Positions 6,454 through 15,313 of a stretch of 15,313 bases of DNA are shown here, piece after piece. Position numbers and translations under genes: made by a program. The stretch is from Porphyromonadaceae bacterium UBA7180 (GTDB lineage Bacteria; Bacteroidota; Bacteroidia; Bacteroidales; Muribaculaceae). Positions within the stretch are counted from its first letter, which is position 1. Every line of letters starts with the position of its first letter. The stretch lies in the NCBI GenBank assembly GCA_002491165.1, contig DKVK01000020.1, forward strand, positions 5,737 through 21,049. Direction: 5' to 3'. The notes below the pieces were generated by a model. That model worked only from the letters and a program-made list of their open reading frames with translations, did no database searches and was not told the origin of the DNA.

Positions 6454-7371
6454 TCAGGAGAATTTCTTGCGGCGGAACACGAAATTGCGGCCGAGGTATT
6501 TTTCGCGTACCACGGGATTTTCGGCCAATTCCTCGCTGGTGCCCTGAAAGAGGATTTTACCCTCGAAGAGCAGGTAGGCGCGGTCGGTGATGGAGAGTGT
6601 CTCGGGCGCGTTGTGGTCTGTGATAAGTATGCCTATGTTTTTGTTTTTCAGGCTATAGACTATCGACTGTATCTCCTCCACGTTGATAGGGTCGACACCT
6701 GCAAAGGGCTCGTCGAGCATTATGAACTTGGGGTCGATGGCCAGGCATCGCGCTATCTCGGTGCGTCGCCGTTCGCCTCCGGAGAGGCGGTCGCCGTAGT
6801 TCTTGCGTACGTTCTGGAGGTGGAACTCCTCGATGAGGCTTTCCAGCTTGGCACGCTGGTATTCCTTCGGTTTGCCGGTCATTTCCAGGACGCTTCGGAT
6901 GTTGTTCTCCACCGTCATCTTGCGGAACACGGATGCTTCCTGCGCCAGATAGCCTATGCCGAGTCGCGCGCGTTTATATATAGGATAAGAGGTGATGTTG
7001 CGGTTGTCGAGGAAGATTTCACCTTCGTTAGGGGTTATGAGTCCTACGGTCATATAGAAAGTAGTGGTCTTTCCTGCACCGTTAGGACCGAGCAGACCCA
7101 CGATTTCTCCCTGCGTGACGTCGATGGAAACATGGTTTACCACCGTGCGCTTGCCATAGCGTTTCACGAGGTTCTCGGTTCGCAGCACACCCTTTTCGGG
7201 AGTCAGGGTCACCTTTTCCTCCTCGACCTCCCCTTCCGGAGTATCCACGTCCACGACAATCTCCTCAACCTCGGTTTGCATGTCGGGCTCTGGGGCTTCG
7301 GTCTCGCGGAGCTCTTCGGCGGGAATCTTCTTCTCCTTTTTCTTATGAGTGAAAATGGCTGATATTTTCAT
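6454..7371 (-). CDS. lptB: LPS export ABC transporter ATP-binding protein, with N-terminal extension
   Basis: This is a 305-residue ATPase of the Lpt bridge, which extracts lipopolysaccharide from the inner membrane and drives it to the outer membrane with LptF, LptG and LptC. From residue 62 on it is a canonical LptB: Walker A GPNGAGKTT (95-103), Q-loop Q144 in YLAQEASVFRKMTV, signature LSGGE (196-200), Walker B FIMLDE (216-221) and switch histidine H253. The first 60 or so residues are an extra segment: a lysine cluster (HKKKEKK) followed by a long Glu/Asp/Pro-rich stretch. The usual length is about 240-250. The long start is supported by the ATGA overlap with the udk stop; GTG codons nearer the domain are the alternative. 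No lptC, lptF or lptG is present in the window. Confidence 0.93.
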   Translation of the reverse strand: MKISAIFTHKKKEKKIPAEELRETEAPEPDMQTEVEEIVVDVDTPEGEVEEEKVTLTPEKGVLRTENLVKRYGKRTVVNHVSIDVTQGEIVGLLGPNGAGKTTTFYMTVGLITPNEGEIFLDNRNITSYPIYKRARLGIGYLAQEASVFRKMTVENNIRSVLEMTGKPKEYQRAKLESLIEEFHLQNVRKNYGDRLSGGERRRTEIARCLAIDPKFIMLDEPFAGVDPINVEEIQSIVYSLKNKNIGILITDHNAPETLSITDRAYLLFEGKILFQGTSEELAENPVVREKYLGRNFVFRRKKFS

Positions 7372-7982
7372 TTCTTGGGGAGCAATGAGTAGATGTAATC
7401 GTTGAGCAGCTTGATGGCCACGCGGTTATGTCCGCCCTGCGGGATGATGAGGTCGGCGTAGCGCTTCGACGGTTCTATGTGCAGTTCATGCATCGGCTTG
7501 AGGGTCGACTGGTAGCGGTCTATGACCATCTGCGGGGTGCGGTTGCGCTCTATGCAGTCGCGGTGGATGACGCGTATAAGGCGCTCGTCGGCATCGGCGT
7601 CCACGAATACCTTGACGTCCATCATCTCTCGCAAAGGCTTGTCACAGAGCACCAGGATACCCTCCACTACCACCACTTCTGCTGGCTCGATGTGTACCGT
7701 CTCTTTCTGGCGAGAGCAGGTTATGAAGTCGTAGGTCGGCATCTCTATGGCTTGTCCCTCCCTAAGCATACGCAGGTGTTCCACAAGCAGCGACCACTCT
7801 ATAGAGGCCGGCTCGTCGTAGTTCATCTTGAGCCGTTCTTCAAGCGGAATGTGGGGATTGTCGCGGTAATAGCAGTCCTGCGGAATCACGGCCACCCCCT
7901 CTTTGGGAAGCGACTCGCGCAATTTGCGGACCACTGTAGATTTTCCGGAGCCGGTGCCTCCGGCTATTCCTATTATCAGCAT
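7368..7982 (-). CDS. udk: Uridine kinase
   Basis: This is a 204-residue kinase that phosphorylates uridine and cytidine for pyrimidine salvage. It has the P-loop GGTGSGKS (residues 8-15), the QDCYYRD substrate block, NYDEPASIEW, PTYDF, the EGILVL strand and the RDCIERNRTP lid region, all normal for Udk. The frame is open further upstream to 8210, but the family begins at the MLIIGIAGG methionine, which puts the start at 7982, 14 bases after the end of the DUF6048 gene. The upstream part of the open frame is only the antisense shadow of that gene. The stop overlaps the lptB start by four bases. Confidence 0.96.
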   Translation of the reverse strand: MLIIGIAGGTGSGKSTVVRKLRESLPKEGVAVIPQDCYYRDNPHIPLEERLKMNYDEPASIEWSLLVEHLRMLREGQAIEMPTYDFITCSRQKETVHIEPAEVVVVEGILVLCDKPLREMMDVKVFVDADADERLIRVIHRDCIERNRTPQMVIDRYQSTLKPMHELHIEPSKRYADLIIPQGGHNRVAIKLLNDYIYSLLPKK

Positions 7983-7996
7983 AAATGTCGTCAGCG

Positions 7997-8872
7997 TTAA
8001 TGTTCTATATCTTTGTTTGTTTGCGGAGGAGTCGCCGTTTCGGTGCCGGGACGGTCCTTCCGCGCCTTGCTCATGTCGGTGAGCGGCAGCGTATATATCA
8101 GCGAGAAGGTTGCCGAAAGCTTGTTGTTGCCTCCCATGCCGGGAATGTACCACGGGTCTGAGGCCGAACCATGGGGGGAGTTGAACTTGAAATTGTACCG
8201 CACGCTCCAACCAAGCGAGAACTCTTTGTATATCTTCACTTTAAGCCCCGCCAACGCCTGGCCGTAGAATGCCGTGGCCGTCTGTTTCCCTATTTCGGGA
8301 TGCACGGTCTGGTCCCAGTAACCTCCATTGACGGTTACATCTTTTATGGTGTAGGACATGGGCGAGAATCCCGCGCGGAAGCCTACATATACCTGGTAAT
8401 CGGGATTCGACTTGTACAGGAAATTGTAGTTGAAACCGAGTTTGGCGAAGAACGACGGGTTGGCTTTGTAGCGGTAATTGTTGTCCTTGGGTGCCTGCGA
8501 GCCCCACCCCACGCCGAGTTCTACGGTAGGAACGAACCAGTTGAAGAGTGGCAACTCGCCAAAGACGTCGACCGACCCGAAGCTCTGTCCGAAGCAGTTC
8601 ATAAAGGCGTCGAAGACATTTACGCCTACATTTACCGTTGTCAACAAGGGATACACCGGACCTGCGTTCACTTTTTTCTTAACGGTGTCGAGTTCGGCAA
8701 GGAAGAGCACCGGCTCCTGAAGCGGATTGCCATGCTTGTCGTAGTAGTGGAGCGAAGGTTGCTTGGGCTTCGACTCGTCCACATCCACCGGGGTTATCTT
8801 GCGTTCCTGCGCCGTCAATGCCAGCGGTAACAGTGCTATCAGGCCCAGCAATATGGCTAACAACTTCTTCAT
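7997..8872 (-). CDS. DUF6048 family protein, predicted outer-membrane beta-barrel-like
   Basis: This is a 291-residue protein with a clear signal peptide (MKKLL, hydrophobic core, ALTAQ cleavage). After a proline-rich linker and a short conserved-looking block (AGPVYPLLTTVNVGVNVFDAF), the rest is alternating aromatic/hydrophobic and polar strands (VPTVELGVGWG, FFAKLGFNYNFLY, YQVYVGFRAGFS, FSLGWSVRYNFKF, LSATFSLIYTLPL) ending with a strand and a hydrophilic tail. This is the look of a small outer-membrane barrel, but I have not counted strands reliably. The match to DUF6048 is from memory of the family and its usual neighbour DUF6452, which is directly upstream here with an ATGA overlap. No function is established. 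Confidence 0.78.
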   Translation of the reverse strand: MKKLLAILLGLIALLPLALTAQERKITPVDVDESKPKQPSLHYYDKHGNPLQEPVLFLAELDTVKKKVNAGPVYPLLTTVNVGVNVFDAFMNCFGQSFGSVDVFGELPLFNWFVPTVELGVGWGSQAPKDNNYRYKANPSFFAKLGFNYNFLYKSNPDYQVYVGFRAGFSPMSYTIKDVTVNGGYWDQTVHPEIGKQTATAFYGQALAGLKVKIYKEFSLGWSVRYNFKFNSPHGSASDPWYIPGMGGNNKLSATFSLIYTLPLTDMSKARKDRPGTETATPPQTNKDIEH

Positions 8873-9378
8873 TGCGGGCCCTCCTCTTCGGTGTAACGGA
8901 AATAAATGCGGATGTTCTCGCCTTCGGCGTTGGTGATGATGTCGCCGGGCACCGCGATGGAGTCTATCAGTTGGCTGGTGTGCTCTATTCCCTTGAGGTG
9001 GAAACGGTAGCTGACGCCGCAGGCCGAGGAGACGAAGTATGGCTGCGCCTCGTAGCGGAAAGTGACGCGGTCTTCCAATCCGCCGGCCTGGTCGTAACGG
9101 AAAACGAACGTCGAGGAACCGGCGTCAAGGTTGAACGGGAGCGGGACGGAGCTGACGTTTACGGCCGAGTCGAGCAGAAGCGAATCGCCCGGAGCGCCAA
9201 CCCCGAAGACCGTGAGACCGTCGATGGCAAGCTTGGGGTGCGCCGCGGTGTTGGCATAGAAACCGGCTTCCGGCAATGTGTTGCGGTTGCCGTCGCAGTC
9301 ATCGGTGGCACATCCTGCCACTAACGCCGACGCTATCAGTAGTAGCCCTGCGGACGCTGTCGCTGTTCTAAATCTCAT
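8869..9378 (-). CDS. DUF6452 family lipoprotein
   Basis: This is a 169-residue predicted lipoprotein. The signal peptide ends in a lipobox LVAGC with the lipidated cysteine at residue 23, followed by ATDDC. The body contains features I associate with Bacteroidetes DUF6452: LTVFGVGAPGDSLLLDS, VSSVPLPFN, FVFRYDQ, YFVSSACG and an all-beta appearance. No enzyme motif is present. The ATG lies inside the last codons of the GT2 gene (11-base overlap), and the stop overlaps the DUF6048 start by four bases, so the two uncharacterised proteins are likely made together. A lipoprotein plus a barrel-like protein suggests an outer-membrane pair; that is inference. Confidence 0.8.
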   Translation of the reverse strand: MRFRTATASAGLLLIASALVAGCATDDCDGNRNTLPEAGFYANTAAHPKLAIDGLTVFGVGAPGDSLLLDSAVNVSSVPLPFNLDAGSSTFVFRYDQAGGLEDRVTFRYEAQPYFVSSACGVSYRFHLKGIEHTSQLIDSIAVPGDIITNAEGENIRIYFRYTEEEGPQ

Positions 9379-10318
9379 TGCCTATCAGATAGTTGTTGCG
9401 TTCCGGCGAGTTGCGCGTTATTAATTCGCCCACAAAGCCGGTCAGGAAGAATTGCAAGCCCATTACCATGCACGCCAATGCCAGATAGAAGTACACCGAG
9501 TTGGTGACATAGAAGTTGTAGCCCTCAGAGCAGAGGCTCACTATTTTCAGTATCAAAACCACGAGCGTTGCTATGAAGCCTATGACTACCATAGCGGATC
9601 CGAGGAGGCCGAAAAGGTGCATCGGCTTGATGCCGAAACGGTTCTGGAACCAGAGCACGCCCAGGTCGAGGTAGCCGTTCACGAAACGGTCGAGCCCGAA
9701 CTTGGTCTTGCCGTACTTTCGCGGACGGTGGTGTACCTCCTTCTCGGCTATCTTTGTGTAACCGGCGTTCTTCGCCAGATAAGGGATGTAGCGGTGCATG
9801 TCGCCATACACCTCTATATGTTTCACCACATCGCGGCGGTAAGCCTTGAGGCCGCAGTTGAAGTCGTGCAGGTTATGGATGCCGCTCACACGGCGCGCCG
9901 TGGCGTTGAAGAGTTTCGTCGGGATGGTTTTCGACAGTGGGTCGTATCGTTTGCGTTTCCAGCCCGACACAAGGTCGTTACCCTCCTCGGTAATCATGCG
10001 GTACAGGGCCGGTATCTCGTCGGGGGAATCCTGCATGTCGGCATCCATGGTTATGACCACATCGCCCTGCGCGCGCATGAAGCCGACGTTCAGAGCCGGA
10101 GACTTGCCGTAGTTGCGCGCGAACGAGACGCCGCGGATTCTCGCGTTCTTCTTCTGCAATTCCTCGATGATACTCCACGACTTGTCGGTGGAACCGTCGT
10201 CGATAAACCATATTTCGTAGCTGAAACCGTTCTCGTCCATCACGCGCTCAATCCACGCCGTCAGCTCCGGAAGCGATTCAGCCTCATTATATAGAGGTAT
10301 TACTACTGAAATATCCAT
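9368..10318 (-). CDS. GT2-family glycosyltransferase (dolichol-phosphate mannosyltransferase/GtrB-like)
   Basis: This is a 316-residue membrane-anchored GT-A glycosyltransferase that probably moves a sugar from a nucleotide donor to polyprenyl phosphate for envelope glycan synthesis. The N-terminal domain has SVVIPLYNE, FIDDGSTD (residues 38-45), RNYGKSPALNVG and the metal-binding DAD motif (92-94, in MDADMQD), then a conserved NCGLKAYRR and HHRPRKYGKTKF. Two C-terminal hydrophobic helices (LFGLLGSAMVVIGFIATLVV and FYLALACMVMGLQFF) match the GtrB-like topology. The frame extends to an ATG at 10339, but the likely -7 box at 10344-10351 puts transcription start at about that codon, and the family begins with MDISVVIPLYNE, so the ATG at 10318 is preferred. 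It is the first gene of the operon. Confidence 0.9.
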   Translation of the reverse strand: MDISVVIPLYNEAESLPELTAWIERVMDENGFSYEIWFIDDGSTDKSWSIIEELQKKNARIRGVSFARNYGKSPALNVGFMRAQGDVVITMDADMQDSPDEIPALYRMITEEGNDLVSGWKRKRYDPLSKTIPTKLFNATARRVSGIHNLHDFNCGLKAYRRDVVKHIEVYGDMHRYIPYLAKNAGYTKIAEKEVHHRPRKYGKTKFGLDRFVNGYLDLGVLWFQNRFGIKPMHLFGLLGSAMVVIGFIATLVVLILKIVSLCSEGYNFYVTNSVYFYLALACMVMGLQFFLTGFVGELITRNSPERNNYLIGNEI

Positions 10319-10343
10319 ATCTGATAAATGATTTTTCAAGCTA

Positions 10344-10351
10344 CAAATTTA
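10344..10351 (-). promoter_or_regulatory. Probable -7 promoter element of the eight-gene minus-strand operon
   Basis: On the minus strand TAAATTTG matches TAnnTTTG exactly. The predicted start lies about 6 bases further on, near 10337, giving a leader of about 20 bases to the preferred GT2 start at 10318. A good TTTG -33 element is not visible at the expected distance, so the promoter may be weaker or need an activator. I found no further consensus match inside the larger gaps of the operon. Confidence 0.6.
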
Positions 10352-10434
10352 GACATTTTTCGCGACATGACCGCATCATTGGCTAAAAAAATGTTCCGTA
10401 ACCACTTTTTTTACTGCCTTATCACCGGCCGCGA

Positions 10435-10466
10435 TTTGCTTTTTCCGGCAAGATATGTTAATTTTG
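10435..10466 (+). promoter_or_regulatory. Bacteroidetes-type promoter for the AraC-family gene
   Basis: TTTG (10435-10438) and TAATTTTG (10459-10466) are separated by 20 bases. The -7 box ends only seven bases before the ATG at 10474, so the transcript would have almost no leader. This promoter and the operon promoter are divergent and share the roughly 85 bases between their -7 and -33 elements, which could hold operator sites. Confidence 0.75.
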
Positions 10467-10473
10467 CACTGCA

Positions 10474-11358
10474 ATGAACACAATGAATCTCAACTCGGTA
10501 AAACAATATAACGAACTATACGGACTGCCTACTCCCCATCCGTTGGTCACCGTCTTACGGCTCCAAGACGCTCCCGCAGTGTTCGACCATATCCGCATCG
10601 ACTACGGCCTGTATGCCGTCTTCATAAAGCACGGTCAGGGTTGTGTGCTCCGCTATGGGCGCCGCGAATACGACTATCAGGAAGGTTCTGTGGTAAGTAT
10701 CGCCCCGGGACAATCCGTGACGGTAGAAGGCAAAACGGCCAAGACACACGACATAGAGGCGCTGCTCTTCCACCCGGACCTCATCTACGGCACGTCGCTG
10801 GCCCGCAAAATGAGGCAGTATTCCTTCTTTAATTATTCCGAAACCGAGGCACTGCATCTCTCCGCTGCCGAACAGGAATCGCTTCGCGCCTGCCTCGCCG
10901 GCATTAAGATGGAACTCGCATCCACGCCCGACCATCACACACGGCGCCTCATCTGCGGCCACATAGAGCTTTTCCTGGACTACTGCTTGCGCTACTACGA
11001 CCGCCAGTTCTCCACGCGCCACGCTGCCGACAGCGAAGTGCTACGGAACTTCGAAAACGCACTTGACCTGTATTTTCTCTCCGAGGTGTCCGGCGGTCTG
11101 CCTTCGGTAAAATTCTTCGCAGATAAAGCCTGCCTCACTCCCAGCTATTTCGGAGACCTTATAAAAAAGGAAACCGGACGCACGGCGCAGGAACTCATAC
11201 GCCTTAAAATAATAGACCGAGCTAAAGAATACCTGCGTGGCACCAGTCTCACAGTGACGCAAATCAGCGACATGCTCGGATTCCAGTACCCACAGCACTT
11301 CACCCGAATGTTCAAGAAGCAGACTGGCCTCACGCCGCGCGGCTACCGCTGCGAGTAA
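10474..11358 (+). CDS. AraC-family transcriptional regulator
   Basis: This is a 294-residue regulator. The C-terminal domain has the two helix-turn-helix units of the family: the first around VKFFADKACLTPSYFGDLIKKETG would be residues 212-235, and the second from TVTQISDMLGF to FTRMFKKQTG is residues 260-285, closing with GLTPRGYR. The N-terminal 180 residues resemble a cupin-like sensing domain (GLYAVFIKHGQGCVLRYGRREYDY, GSVVSIAPGQ). The ligand is unknown. A second ATG at 10483 is the alternative start; the promoter lies so close that the first start would be leaderless. It is divergent from the GT2-led operon and may regulate itself or its neighbour, but no target can be shown from the sequence. 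Confidence 0.92.
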   Translation: MNTMNLNSVKQYNELYGLPTPHPLVTVLRLQDAPAVFDHIRIDYGLYAVFIKHGQGCVLRYGRREYDYQEGSVVSIAPGQSVTVEGKTAKTHDIEALLFHPDLIYGTSLARKMRQYSFFNYSETEALHLSAAEQESLRACLAGIKMELASTPDHHTRRLICGHIELFLDYCLRYYDRQFSTRHAADSEVLRNFENALDLYFLSEVSGGLPSVKFFADKACLTPSYFGDLIKKETGRTAQELIRLKIIDRAKEYLRGTSLTVTQISDMLGFQYPQHFTRMFKKQTGLTPRGYRCE

Positions 11359-11585
11359 GCCCGTATATTTCTTATATTGCCGGTAATAACTTCTCATGCA
11401 ATGAGCGTGGTAGTAAAGCATGATATAAACCGGTAATTGACGTGCTCCATGAAGTTGCCGCCCCTTGATAATGTGAAAAAATATAATAGCCTGCTACTGG
11501 TGTCCCAAGCATAAAAATCAAATCCCGAGAAACGGTGACAAAACGTGTTGTGAGGGGTTAGGCCTGACTATTTGCGACCGAATAG

Positions 11586-11610
11586 GCCCCGAATCGGGGC
11601 GAATTTCGGG
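11586..11610 (+). other. Overlapping GC-rich inverted repeats
   Basis: GCCCC (11586-11590) pairs with GGGGC (11596-11600), while CCCGAA (11588-11593) can instead pair with TTCGGG (11605-11610). The two hairpins are mutually exclusive. They lie just before the terminator-like element at 11617 and upstream of the ppdK promoter. Confidence 0.4.
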
Positions 11611-11616
11611 CGTATT

Positions 11617-11636
11617 AAGACTAAATCGTCTTTTTT
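11617..11636 (+). terminator. Weak terminator-like hairpin
   Basis: AAGAC (11617-11621) and GTCTT (11628-11632) form a 5-bp stem with a 6-base loop, followed directly by further T residues to 11636. It could end transcription coming from the AraC gene 260 bases upstream. The stem is short, so this is tentative. Confidence 0.35.
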
Positions 11637-11657
11637 AGAGAATTTTTTAACACAAAA

Positions 11658-11690
11658 TTTGGCAACTTCACGATTTTATTACTATATTTG
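11658..11690 (+). promoter_or_regulatory. Bacteroidetes-type promoter for ppdK
   Basis: TTTG (11658-11661) and TATATTTG (11683-11690) are separated by 21 bases. The predicted start near 11696 leaves a leader of about 110 bases. The leader has an ATTCGC/GCGAAT inverted repeat (11699-11704 and 11728-11733) and then an AT-rich run up to the ATG. Confidence 0.85.
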
Positions 11691-11807
11691 CATTCCCAAT
11701 TCGCCTGCCATGGTTTATCACGGTTCTGCGAATCTATGTTTTACACGCATATAACCCCTACACGTTTAGATTAAATTTATAAATTCTTATAATTTAAATA
11801 TAATACA

Positions 11808-14525
<2,718 letters not shown>

Positions 14526-14558
14526 TAGCCTCGTAGAACCCATACAACAAGCTCAGTC

Positions 14559-14603
14559 AGTTAGGCTGTAAGTCGCCAGTAACAAGGGGGTTACAGCCTA
14601 ACT
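14559..14603. repeat. 13-bp perfect inverted repeat after ppdK
   Basis: AGTTAGGCTGTAA (14559-14571) and TTACAGCCTAACT (14591-14603) flank a 19-base loop, 33 bases after the ppdK stop. The right arm ends where similarity to the transposase begins. No T run follows, so it is either an unusual ppdK terminator or a recombination scar left with the truncated insertion sequence. Confidence 0.6.
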
Positions 14604-15313
14604 TGCGCTTAGGGGTTACGGACGTTCCCGATGCCCGCACGATATGGAAATACCGGGAGTCCCTGAGCAAGAGCGGCGGCTATGACACCATGTTCAGGGA
14701 CTTTTACAATCATCTGGCCACATTGGGGCTTATAGTTCACGAGGGCAAGATGATAGACGCCAGTTTCATGGTCGCCCCCCGCCAGCGCAACACCCGGGAA
14801 GAAAACGCCGCCATGAAGGATGGCAAAGGGGACGAGCTTTGGGCAGACAAACCCAAAAAGAAGCGCCAAAAGGATACTGACGCGAGATGGGCCAAGAAGC
14901 GTGACGAAGCATTCTACGGATACAAAAACCACGCCAAGGTATGCGTAAAGACCAAACTTATAACAGGATACGATACCACAGACGCATCGGTGCATGATTC
15001 AAGGAGAGCCTCGGAGCTTATTGACGACAACGACGCCGAGGGCGAGACATTCTGGCTGGATGCCGGATATGTCGGCACGGAGGATGGGTTTGTCGAGAAA
15101 AATGTGATTCCGCTCATATGTGAGAAAGGGTACCGCAACCATCCTCTCACAGATGAGCAGAAGGCTTCCAACAGATACAAGTCAAAAATCAGGAGCAGGG
15201 TCGAGCATGTATTCGGTTTCATCGAGCGCTCGATGGGCGGACTGGTGTTCCGCGGTGTTGGAATGATCCGGTCAAAAGCCTGCGTGGCTCTCACAAATCT
15301 CACGTACAACATC
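14603..15313 (+). pseudogene. IS5-family transposase, N-terminally truncated and cut by the window end
   Basis: From about 14603 an open frame runs to the last base with no stop. It starts in the middle of an IS5-type transposase (LGVTDVPDARTIWKYRE) and contains MIDASFMVAPRQRNTR, KDTDARWAKK, YGYKNH, the block WLDAGYVG and RSRVEHVFGF. The DDE catalytic triad is readable: Asp at 14756-14758, Asp at 15059-15061 and Glu at 15203-15205. Full-length relatives have roughly 100 more residues at the N-terminus, the DNA-binding part, which is missing; upstream the frame continues only through the inverted repeat to a stop at 14534-14536. The first in-frame ATG is at 14690, inside the catalytic domain. 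No left terminal repeat or target-site duplication can be seen. Most likely an immobile remnant. The right end is outside the window. Confidence 0.8.

Larger units (their letters stand above)
11359..11807. other. Long intergenic region between the AraC gene and ppdK
   Basis: This stretch of 449 bases has no convincing gene. An open frame at 11572-11754 is judged spurious because it spans the ppdK promoter and uses a non-ATG start. Structural features are an imperfect repeat of CCGGTAAT (near 11380 and 11431), a CTCAT-GCA-ATGAG palindrome near 11395, GC-rich hairpins at 11586-11610, a terminator-like element at 11617-11636 and the ppdK promoter at 11658-11690. The last 50 bases before ppdK are very AT-rich. 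Confidence 0.6.

Noticed and set aside
8008..8015. TATCTTTG on the plus strand, a match to the -7 consensus
   Set aside because: No TTTG lies at the right distance upstream, and it would only give antisense transcription into the DUF6048 gene.
7983..8210. N-terminal extension of the uridine kinase frame
   Set aside because: It is antiparallel to nothing but shares bases with the DUF6048 gene in another frame; the Udk family starts at the methionine at 7982.
11490..11530. CTACTGGTGTCCC motif resembling an insertion-sequence end
   Set aside because: No partner repeat, transposase fragment or target duplication is visible nearby, so an IS end cannot be supported.
11572..11754. 60-codon open frame upstream of ppdK
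   Set aside because: It needs a non-ATG start, spans the ppdK -33 and -7 elements, and has no protein-like pattern.

Overview
The window reads as chromosomal DNA of a Bacteroidales bacterium, probably Muribaculaceae-like. The evidence is Bacteroidetes-type promoters (TTTG, about 20 bases, then TAnnTTTG) ahead of most transcription units, weak or absent Shine-Dalgarno sequences with AT-rich leaders, an RprY-like regulator tail, the Bacteroidetes-only pair DUF6452/DUF6048, a long pyruvate phosphate dikinase, and moderately GC-rich coding sequence. The placement within Bacteroidales is inference; no rRNA or tRNA gene is present to settle it. Almost everything is core housekeeping sequence rather than a mobile island. 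I did not find a defence system, CRISPR array, prophage or biosynthetic cluster.

Layout. 1-156: C-terminal tail of an OmpR/RprY-type response regulator with a good terminator. 325-699: small secreted protein of unknown function with a clear promoter. 821-1445: broken S41-family peptidase, with a frameshift in its signal peptide and its catalytic middle deleted. 1588-3542: trxA, lipA and lipB on the plus strand, giving a thioredoxin and the two enzymes of endogenous lipoyl synthesis. 3543-3764: convergent gap with two small coding-like scraps. 3765-10318: an eight-gene minus-strand operon, read right to left as GT2 glycosyltransferase, DUF6452 lipoprotein, DUF6048 barrel-like protein, uridine kinase (udk), LPS-export ATPase (lptB), CPBP membrane protease, DNA polymerase III delta (holA) and an EFR1-type flavodoxin/ferredoxin. 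Most of its junctions overlap, so it is probably translationally coupled. 10340-10473: short divergent promoter region. 10474-11358: AraC-family regulator. 11359-11807: long intergenic region with hairpins and the ppdK promoter. 11808-14525: ppdK. 14559-14603: strong inverted repeat. 14603-15313: IS5-family transposase lacking its N-terminal part and running off the window.

How the genes work together. LipB moves octanoate from acyl carrier protein to target proteins and LipA inserts the sulfurs; TrxA just upstream supplies general thiol reduction. In the large operon, LptB, the GT2 enzyme and the DUF6452/DUF6048 pair all point to the cell envelope, whereas udk and holA serve nucleotide and DNA metabolism. 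PpdK interconverts pyruvate and phosphoenolpyruvate and is controlled by its own promoter. The points most worth a second look are the acidic N-terminal extension on LptB, the nearly leaderless AraC mRNA, the coupled DUF6452/DUF6048 pair, the S41 deletion scar, and the inverted repeat at the edge of the truncated transposase.
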